A stretch of DNA of 5,750 bases, from positions 1-5,750 of the forward strand of contig VXZL01000260.1 of assembly GCA_009845505.1 (NCBI GenBank), read 5' to 3'. Source of the stretch: Candidatus Poribacteria bacterium. GTDB taxonomy: Bacteria > Poribacteria > WGA-4E > WGA-3G. The notes under the pieces were generated by a model. That model saw nothing but the letters and a program-made list of their open reading frames with translations. It did not search any database and was not told the DNA's origin. Positions 1 to 4,816 of the stretch are shown one piece after another. The translations under genes were made by a program, and so were the position numbers. Each line of letters opens with the position of its first letter. The first letter of the stretch is position 1.

Positions 1-203
1 TTTAGAGCCTCGTCTTTTTCAAATCTTTCAGAACAAGCGCGCATCCATTCCTCCGCCATGCCATCTTCATACGGGTGCGGCATGTTGGGTAATGTTGATG
101 CAACGTCGTAGTCGCCAGCAAGGTTTTGCACATCAGCTGCGTCTTCAAGTGTAAACGATCGCAATAGCAATCTCTCCGTAAGAAGAGGTGGCGCGGTTCT
201 CAT
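1..203 (-). CDS. GNAT-family N-acetyltransferase, RimJ/RimL type (N-terminal part, runs off the window)
   Basis: The frame starts at ATG 203-201 and stays open to the window edge, giving 67 complete codons. The protein begins MRTAPPLLTERLLLRSFTLE, and the TERLLLRxxTLEDA pattern is the typical first strand and helix of RimJ/RimL-like GNAT acetyltransferases (Acetyltransf_3 type). It is followed by an aromatic/proline stretch (LPNMPHPYEDGMAEEWM) that matches the next helix region of that family. Such enzymes move an acetyl group from acetyl-CoA to an amino group, often on a protein N-terminus or a small amine; the substrate cannot be told from this fragment. The acetyl-CoA-binding loop lies outside the window. 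The start is supported by family alignment and by a weak purine-rich stretch (AGAGAAA) just upstream; an ATG at 220-218 is followed at once by a stop. It sits 55 bp after lysS with its own candidate promoter. The family call is good; the exact function is unknown. Confidence 0.8.
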   Translation of the reverse strand, partial: MRTAPPLLTERLLLRSFTLEDAADVQNLAGDYDVASTLPNMPHPYEDGMAEEWMRACSERFEKDEAL

Positions 204-223
204 TTTCTCTAAACTCACATTTT

Positions 224-251
224 AGTATACGGTATTGGATTGTATCTTCAA
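224..251 (-). promoter_or_regulatory. Candidate sigma70-type promoter for the GNAT gene
   Basis: On the minus strand a -35-like TTGAAG (251-246, four of six consensus bases) is followed after 16 bp by TATACT (229-224, five of six). Transcription would begin near position 217 and leave a leader of about 14 nt before the ATG at 203. I see no hairpin with a T-run in the gap after the lysS stop codon, so read-through from lysS is also possible. The call rests on consensus match only. Confidence 0.45.
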
Positions 252-258
252 AAAAATC

Positions 259-1734
259 TTAATTCTCCGGACGCATCTGCGGGAATAGGATGACATCTCT
301 GATGGAGTACTGGTTCGTCAGTAACATCGTCAGTCGGTCAATTCCGATACCGAGTCCGCCTGTTGGGGGCATACCGTACTCCAAAGCGCGTAGATAGTCC
401 TCGTCTACCATGAAGGCTTCGTCGTCACCCGCCTCTAAATTGCTTGCCTGCTCAAGGAAACGTTGCCGTTGATCGATAGGATCGTTAAGTTCACTAAAAG
501 CGTTTACGACTTCCATGCCACAGATAAAGCATTCAAAACGTTCGACGAACGCTGGGTCTTCGGGTTTCTTTTTTGCGAAGGGTGAGACCTCAATGGGGTA
601 ATCTGTGATAAATGTCGGCTGAATCAGTTTTGATTCCGCGAATGTGTCAAAGAGTTCAGCGATAATTTCGCCCTTCGTCTCGTCTCCCGCTAAGTTGTTG
701 ACACCGGCGTTTACTGCTTCTTTGTATAATTCGTCTGCTGATAAGGGAACCGGATCAATGCCACTGTGTTCTCGTACAGCATCAACCATACGCAGTCTCC
801 GCCAAGGCGGTGTAAAGTCGAGTTCATACTCTTGATAGGGAATCTTCATTGTCCCGTGAATTGTTTTTGCTGTCTCTGCGATTAACGTTTCAGTTAATTC
901 CATTATCTGGTGATAATCGGCGTAGGCTTGGTAGAGTTCAAGCATTGTAAATTCGGGATTATGATCCCTATCCATACCTTCGTTTCGGAAGTCGCGCGAG
1001 AACTCATAAACCCGTTCAAAACCGCCGACGATCAGACGCTTGAGGTATAGTTCATTTGCAATCCGTAAGTAAAGCGATTGTTCCAACGTGTTGTGATATG
1101 TGGTAAAGGGACGAGCATTCGCGCCGCCGTAAATCGGTTGAAGGACGGGTGTTTCGACTTCAATAAAATTTTGCGCATTCAGCATGTCGCGGATCGCCTG
1201 AACGATTTGTGTCCTCTTGAGGAAAACGTCCTTGACTTCAGGATTCATGATGAGGTCGGCGTAGCGTTGTCTATAGCGTGTCTGTTTATCTTGTAAGCCG
1301 TGCCATTTTTCTGGGAGCGGTCGAATGGATTTTGAGAGGAGTTGGACGGCATCAGCAAGCACAGTGAGTTCCCGAGTCCGCGTTCGGAAAACCGTCCCTT
1401 CAACCCCGATAATGTCTCCGCTATCGAAGCGTCGGTAGATGATGTACGGGGCCGCTCCAATTTTGTCGCGTCGGACGTAAATTTGGATTTTGCCTTCACC
1501 GTCTTGAAGGTGCGCGAAACTGCTTTTCCCGTGGTCCCGCTTCGTCATAATCCTGCCTGCAATTCGGACTGTTTTGGTCTCATCGGGGGTCTCTTGGACA
1601 TCATCAAAATCTTTATGGATTTCGACTGTCGAATGTGTCGGTTCGTACTTATGTGGATACGGCTCTACACCCAATTCTCGAATCTCGTTCAGTTTCTGGC
1701 GACGTTGCTGAATTAAGTCCTTTGTTTCTTCCAC
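259..1734 (-). CDS. lysS: Lysyl-tRNA synthetase, class II
   Basis: This enzyme charges tRNA-Lys with lysine using ATP, in the cytoplasm. The 491-residue product has the usual length and layout. An N-terminal OB-fold anticodon-binding domain covers about residues 56-135 (starting VRIAGRIMTKRDHGKSSF). The class II catalytic core follows: motif 1 around 182-202 (FIEVETPVLQPIYGGA), motif 2 around 241-270 (RDFRNEGMDRDHNPEFTM, with the conserved Arg and the HNPEFTMLE signature) and motif 3 at 458-472 (TGGLGIGIDRLTMLL, with the ATP-binding Arg). The NAFSELNDP block at 411-419 is also diagnostic. One local departure is FECFICGMEVVNAFSE, where many relatives have FELFINGxExANAFSE. The start is GTG at 1734-1732, chosen because AGAGG lies 6 nt upstream (1745-1741) and the N-terminus fits the family; translation ends at TAA 261-259. 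The gene follows prfB, a classical order, but across 246 bp and behind its own promoter. Identity is near certain. Confidence 0.98.
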   Translation of the reverse strand: MEETKDLIQQRRQKLNEIRELGVEPYPHKYEPTHSTVEIHKDFDDVQETPDETKTVRIAGRIMTKRDHGKSSFAHLQDGEGKIQIYVRRDKIGAAPYIIYRRFDSGDIIGVEGTVFRTRTRELTVLADAVQLLSKSIRPLPEKWHGLQDKQTRYRQRYADLIMNPEVKDVFLKRTQIVQAIRDMLNAQNFIEVETPVLQPIYGGANARPFTTYHNTLEQSLYLRIANELYLKRLIVGGFERVYEFSRDFRNEGMDRDHNPEFTMLELYQAYADYHQIMELTETLIAETAKTIHGTMKIPYQEYELDFTPPWRRLRMVDAVREHSGIDPVPLSADELYKEAVNAGVNNLAGDETKGEIIAELFDTFAESKLIQPTFITDYPIEVSPFAKKKPEDPAFVERFECFICGMEVVNAFSELNDPIDQRQRFLEQASNLEAGDDEAFMVDEDYLRALEYGMPPTGGLGIGIDRLTMLLTNQYSIRDVILFPQMRPEN

Positions 1735-1740
1735 GATTCA

Positions 1741-1745
1741 CCTCT
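1741..1745 (-). promoter_or_regulatory. Ribosome binding site deciding the GTG start of lysS
   Basis: AGAGG, extending to AGAGGTGA, lies 6 nt upstream of GTG 1734-1732. No in-frame ATG nearby offers a comparable site, so this element fixes the unusual start codon. The same five bases can pair with CCTCT at 1765-1761 in the leader (15-nt loop), which could weakly mask the site. Confidence 0.8.
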
Positions 1746-1793
1746 TTTTTTCTACGTATTAGAGGGTCTTGCCCAGATATTTGCTTTATAGTA

Positions 1794-1822
1794 ATTATAC
1801 TTCACTTTGGCGCATAAAGCAA
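1794..1822 (-). promoter_or_regulatory. Strong sigma70-type promoter for lysS
   Basis: On the minus strand TTGCTT (1822-1817) and a perfect TATAAT (1799-1794) are separated by exactly 17 bp. Predicted initiation near 1787 gives a leader of roughly 50 nt before the GTG start of lysS. The promoter lies just downstream (in the direction of transcription) of the heptamer-repeat array that follows prfB, so lysS can be expressed independently of the lnt-prfB transcript. The leader has no visible T-box or other riboswitch; it holds only a small GGG-CAAGA-CCC hairpin. Confidence 0.75.
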
Positions 1823-1827
1823 CCTAA

Positions 1828-1897
1828 AATAGCGAATAGCGAACCGCAGACCGCTTTTAGTTAATAGTTGTTGGTTAATAGTTTTTAGTTAAGAGCT
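1828..1897. repeat. Degenerate heptanucleotide tandem array (ten 7-bp units)
   Basis: Read on the plus strand in steps of seven from 1828, the units are AATAGCG, AATAGCG, AACCGCA, GACCGCT, TTTAGTT, AATAGTT, GTTGGTT, AATAGTT, TTTAGTT, AAGAGCT. The consensus is close to AATAGNN, with two sub-types, a GCG-ending one and a GTT-ending one, that meet near 1855. It lies in the prfB-lysS spacer. It resembles the short heptanucleotide tandem repeats (STRR) known from intergenic regions of heterocystous cyanobacteria in style, not necessarily in origin. The periodicity can be read directly from the sequence; its role is unknown. Confidence 0.7.
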
Positions 1898-1983
1898 GTC
1901 TTTTAAGAAGGAACAGTCAACTTGAGTTTGGAGTACTCAAAGAAGGCGTGAATTATTCACACGAACCTCTTAACCAACAACTA
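1865..1983. repeat. 14-bp perfect inverted repeat enclosing the prfB-lysS spacer core
   Basis: TAGTTGTTGGTTAA at 1865-1878 and its exact reverse complement TTAACCAACAACTA at 1970-1983 flank 91 bp. The distal arm includes the prfB stop codon (TAG, 1983-1981). Between the arms are smaller inverted repeats: TTGAGT/ACTCAA at 1922-1927 and 1935-1940 (7-nt loop), and GTGAAT/ATTCAC at 1948-1960. In the prfB transcript these could form a branched structure just after the stop codon, possibly acting as a terminator or an RNA-stabilising end, but none has the GC-rich stem plus T-run of a standard intrinsic terminator. A small non-autonomous mobile repeat is the other reading; I see no clear target-site duplication. 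Confidence 0.5.
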
Positions 1984-3088
1984 ACTCCTAACATGTGCCT
2001 TCATTTTCAGATAGGCTTCGATGAATGCATCCAAAGCCCCATCTAATACAGCGTTAACGTTCCCGGTTTCGACGTTCGTGCGTAAATCCTTGACGCGTTG
2101 ATACGGATGTAGCACGTAAGACCGGATTTGACTTCCAAAGTCAATATTGAGACGTTCGCTGCGCTGTTTTGAAAGTTCTGCTTCGCGTTCTGCCCTGTAT
2201 TTTTCATGAAGGCGCGAACGGAGCAGTTTCATTGCGATCTCTCGGTTTTTGTGCTGAGAACGCTCGTTCTGGCACTGGACAATAATCCCAGTAGGCTTAT
2301 GTGTAATCCGAACGGCTGAGTCTGTGACGTTGACGTGCTGTCCACCTGCACCACTTGCCCGATAGAAGTCTATTCGGAGGTCTTCTGTTTGAATATCGAC
2401 TTCGACAGAATCGTCGATTTCAGGCATAACGTCGATAGCAGCAAAAGAGGTATGTCGGCGTTTGTTGAAGTCGTAGGGGGACAATCGGACGAGCCTATGT
2501 ACGCCGGATTCAGCCTGTAGGTAGCCGTAGGCTGAGGGACCTTTAACGAGGATGGTCGCGCTTTTGATACCGGCTTCATCTCCAGCGGCGAGATCGACGA
2601 TCTCCGTCTGATAGCTACGTTGGTCGCACCAGCGGAGGTACATCCGCATCAGCATGCCTGCCCAGTCTTGTGCGTCAATGCCCCCCGCCCCAGAGTGTAT
2701 GTTGAGAATTGCGTTATTCTCGTCAAACTCACCCGTTAGCATTAATTGGAGTTCCATCTGCTCAAGCTGACTTGCGATACCCTCTAATCCATCTGCAATT
2801 TCGGTATGTAGACTGGCATCGTTTTCTTCGCTCGCAAGTTCGAGTAGGATTTGGATGTCTTCAATTTTGAGATTGAGTGCTTCGTAAGCACCGATTTTAT
2901 CTCGGAGGACAGAGATCCGTTGGTTAACTTCTTGGACCCGTTGGGTATTGCCCCAAAAATCTGGCGCGGCGGTTGCTTCTTCGAGTTCAGTTAATTCTTT
3001 TCGTTTTTCTGCCAGGTCAAAGATAACCTCCGATTTCTAAGAGGCGGGTATGCATCTCTTCAACCTGTGTTTGTAAATCTACAAGCAT
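1981..3088 (-). CDS. prfB: Peptide chain release factor 2 (RF2), with programmed +1 frameshift
   Basis: RF2 ends translation at UGA and UAA codons. The reading frame is 3088-3020 (23 codons from ATG) and then, skipping one base at 3019, 3018-1981, for a product of 368 residues; E. coli RF2 has 365. The N-terminal helical domain fills about residues 1-115. The codon-recognition region contains HSGAGGIDAQDW near 131-142 and the reading tripeptide Ser-Pro-Tyr at 203-205, where Ser-Pro-Phe is usual. The catalytic GGQ loop (RASGAGGQHVN) places GGQ at 248-250, with Ala at 244 as in most bacteria. NERSQHKN and GSQIRSYV follow in the C-terminal part. The start has GAGGAG (3098-3093) 4 nt upstream, and the gene begins 18 bp after the lnt stop, so co-transcription is likely. 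A shorter call starting at ATG 2757 would lose 110 residues and should be avoided. The last four residues (HVRS) and the TAG stop lie in repeat-like sequence. Confidence 0.97.
3017..3031 (-). promoter_or_regulatory. prfB: prfB autoregulatory +1 frameshift site
   Basis: The minus strand reads GGAGGTTATCTTTGACC from 3032 down. The slippery codon CTT (3022-3020) is followed by the in-frame stop TGA (3019-3017) and C, and a Shine-Dalgarno-like GGAGGT lies 3 nt before CTT. This is the arrangement of the classical RF2 feedback switch: low RF2 lets ribosomes pause at UGA and slip +1 to read GAC, while high RF2 terminates after a 23-residue peptide. The protein around the joint (GGYL then DLAEKRKEL) aligns with E. 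coli RF2 (RGYL then DYDAKKERL), which fixes the shift position. Confidence 0.96.
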
Positions 3089-3106
3089 GTTGCTCCTCGT
3101 GAGTCG

Positions 3107-4783
3107 TTAGGCATCTCTACGGCGGAATCGGAGGACGATTTGACTGCCGAACCATCCAATACAGATGATTGCGCAAAGCATCGGAAACCAATCGCCATAG
3201 TGAGTATAAAGTGTATATTTATGCGCTGAAGATGAAAGAAGTGGAACGGATGCCATAACTACCTGTTGCGTCGTGCCTGGTGTTATTGAAGGAGTCGTTA
3301 TCCTACCGAACCGATCTACGACGCATGTAAATCCACCATTCGCACAACGGAATACCGTGATTCGGTTCTCAACGGCGCGAAAGGGTGTCATCGACAAGTG
3401 CAGTTCAGGGAAAGCGGTTCCTTTGAACCAAGCATCGTTTGTGAAGATTCCCATCACTTGCGCGCCTTTTTGGACGGGTCTACGAAATTCGTCTGGAAAT
3501 ACCGACTCAAAACAGATCGAAGCACCAATTTCTATTTTTTCATCTCCTGTATTGTTTTTAACGTTAAACACCGGTAAAAGGTTTACTGATTTTCCGTGAG
3601 CGAAGGGTTTAAATTGGATGAAGTTCGGAATGAAGTCAGGGAGAAGATCTGTGAGTGGCACATATTCGCCAAATGGAACGAGGTGCATCTTCGCGTATCC
3701 GCCGGTTATCTTTCCATCTGGGGCTATTGACAAAACTCGGTTGTATATGTTGGCATCCTTCTCTTTCTCTGTAGCGCGTCTGTAAAACTTACCTATTGTC
3801 TCATGTGTTTCGTCGCCTTCACTGGCTGTCCCGATGAGTATTGGGGTTGCTATATCGCGAAGCATTAGGAGGAATCTTCTATAGTAGGTGGGCCACTCGC
3901 CTGTCAGTGCTTCGCTTCTTATGGCTGTTTCGGGCCACACAATGAGATCCGGATTTTCCTGACCTGCTATATGTGTTAGGTTGATATAGCGTTGCAATAT
4001 CTGTGGAAATTGACGGATATCCCATTTCTCAAGTTGTGAGATATTGCCGGGGATGAGTGCGATGTTTAAAGTTTGGGAGGTTTCAGAAGCAGTGATGTCC
4101 GAATCTCTGTCTATAGAGGATGCATCTCGGAGTTGAAAGGCACCGTAACCAAAGCAGAGCAGCGTCAAAATTAGCGGTAGAACTAAGGCGGGTATCTCCT
4201 GTCGCCACCGATGGCGGTTACAAAGCATCGTGGCAATACCGGCGTTGAAAAACACGATAACGAAACTGATGCCGTGTACACCAACAAGCGAAGCGATTTG
4301 TATACCAAGTGGGTTGTTCCATTGCGAGTAACCGATGCTGCCCCAAGGGAATCCTGTCATTAACCAACTCCGCACCCATTCGAGTGCCGTCCAGATAGCG
4401 GCTGCTGCGACTGGAAACAGTAGACCCGAACGCCACGGCACGATTCGCATCAGGACCGGAAAAACAGCGAAGTAGAGGGCAGTGTAACCCACGAGGAGCA
4501 GGTAACCGACCATCGTGGCGAAGATGTTCGCATACGGGTAGAGAAGAGCAATAGCGGTAAGCAATCCGCCGAAGAATAGAAAACCCGTGAGGTAACCGAT
4601 CCAGAAAGCCGATTTTCCATTCGCGGTATCCCTGAAGGCGATGAAAAATGGTACAAGCGCAACCCAAGCGAACGGGAAAAGGTTGGCATTGGGGAAACTG
4701 AGAAATAGCAGGATTGCTGAGAGTGCCGCCAGCATCCAGGGCTGATGACGTTTCAGAAAGTTTTCCGTGGGAGTGTCCTCCAT
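3107..4783 (-). CDS. lnt: Apolipoprotein N-acyltransferase
   Basis: Lnt adds the third acyl chain, taken from phospholipid, to the N-terminal cysteine of lipoproteins in the inner membrane, the last step of lipoprotein maturation before Lol sorting. The 558-residue product has an N-terminal membrane part with hydrophobic segments around residues 15-30, 36-50, 57-80, 86-112, 118-136, 160-186 and 198-216, including the family block EWVRSWLMTGFPWGSIGYSQ (135-154). A periplasmic nitrilase-like domain follows, with the complete catalytic triad: Glu285 (IVWPETAI), Lys365 (YAKMHLVPFGEYVP) and Cys424 (GASICFES). FTNDAWF (447-453) is also typical, and a last membrane helix covers about 531-552. The ATG at 4783 fits the family, but I see no Shine-Dalgarno sequence before it; the 31 bp separating it from the upstream gene consist of heptamer repeats. 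Translational coupling or weak initiation is possible. The first internal ATG (codon 17) also lacks a site. Identity is very secure; the exact start less so. Confidence 0.96.
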   Translation of the reverse strand: MEDTPTENFLKRHQPWMLAALSAILLFLSFPNANLFPFAWVALVPFFIAFRDTANGKSAFWIGYLTGFLFFGGLLTAIALLYPYANIFATMVGYLLLVGYTALYFAVFPVLMRIVPWRSGLLFPVAAAAIWTALEWVRSWLMTGFPWGSIGYSQWNNPLGIQIASLVGVHGISFVIVFFNAGIATMLCNRHRWRQEIPALVLPLILTLLCFGYGAFQLRDASSIDRDSDITASETSQTLNIALIPGNISQLEKWDIRQFPQILQRYINLTHIAGQENPDLIVWPETAIRSEALTGEWPTYYRRFLLMLRDIATPILIGTASEGDETHETIGKFYRRATEKEKDANIYNRVLSIAPDGKITGGYAKMHLVPFGEYVPLTDLLPDFIPNFIQFKPFAHGKSVNLLPVFNVKNNTGDEKIEIGASICFESVFPDEFRRPVQKGAQVMGIFTNDAWFKGTAFPELHLSMTPFRAVENRITVFRCANGGFTCVVDRFGRITTPSITPGTTQQVVMASVPLLSSSAHKYTLYTHYGDWFPMLCAIICIGWFGSQIVLRFRRRDA

Positions 4784-4788
4784 TAAGT

Positions 4789-4816
4789 GGCGGTTCGCGA
4801 TTCGCGGTTTGCTATT
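4789..4816. repeat. Heptanucleotide repeat (four units) filling the gap before lnt
   Basis: On the minus strand from 4816 the units are AATAGCA, AACCGCG, AATCGCG, AACCGCC. They share the AAYMGCG consensus with the first four units of the array at 1828-1855, but in the opposite orientation. The first unit overlaps the TAA stop codon (4817-4815) of the upstream gene, and the array ends 5 bp before the lnt ATG, so it occupies the place where a ribosome binding site would normally be. Confidence 0.65.

Noticed and set aside
1342..1716. Open plus-strand frame of 124 codons opposite lysS
   Set aside because: It lies entirely antisense to a certain lysS gene, has no family-like motifs and no ribosome binding site; it is a by-product of lysS codon use.
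1921..1940. Hairpin TTGAGT/ACTCAA as an intrinsic terminator of prfB
   Set aside because: The stem is only six pairs, AT-rich, and not followed by a T-run, so I do not call it a terminator.
1735..1980. Possible T-box, riboswitch or small RNA gene in the prfB-lysS spacer
   Set aside because: No T-box sequence (TGGNACCGCG-like) or recognisable riboswitch core is present; the spacer is explained by heptamer repeats and the lysS promoter.
1828..1993. CRISPR-like array
   Set aside because: The units are 7 bp long, adjoin one another and have no spacers.
3037..3039. In-frame TAG upstream of the main prfB frame, suggesting a broken prfB pseudogene
   Set aside because: The frame change at CTT TGA C with an upstream GGAGGT is the normal RF2 frameshift switch, and the joined protein is full length and intact.
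4218..4667. Minus-strand frame of 149 codons within lnt
   Set aside because: Out-of-frame shadow inside the membrane domain of lnt, whose own frame carries all expected motifs.
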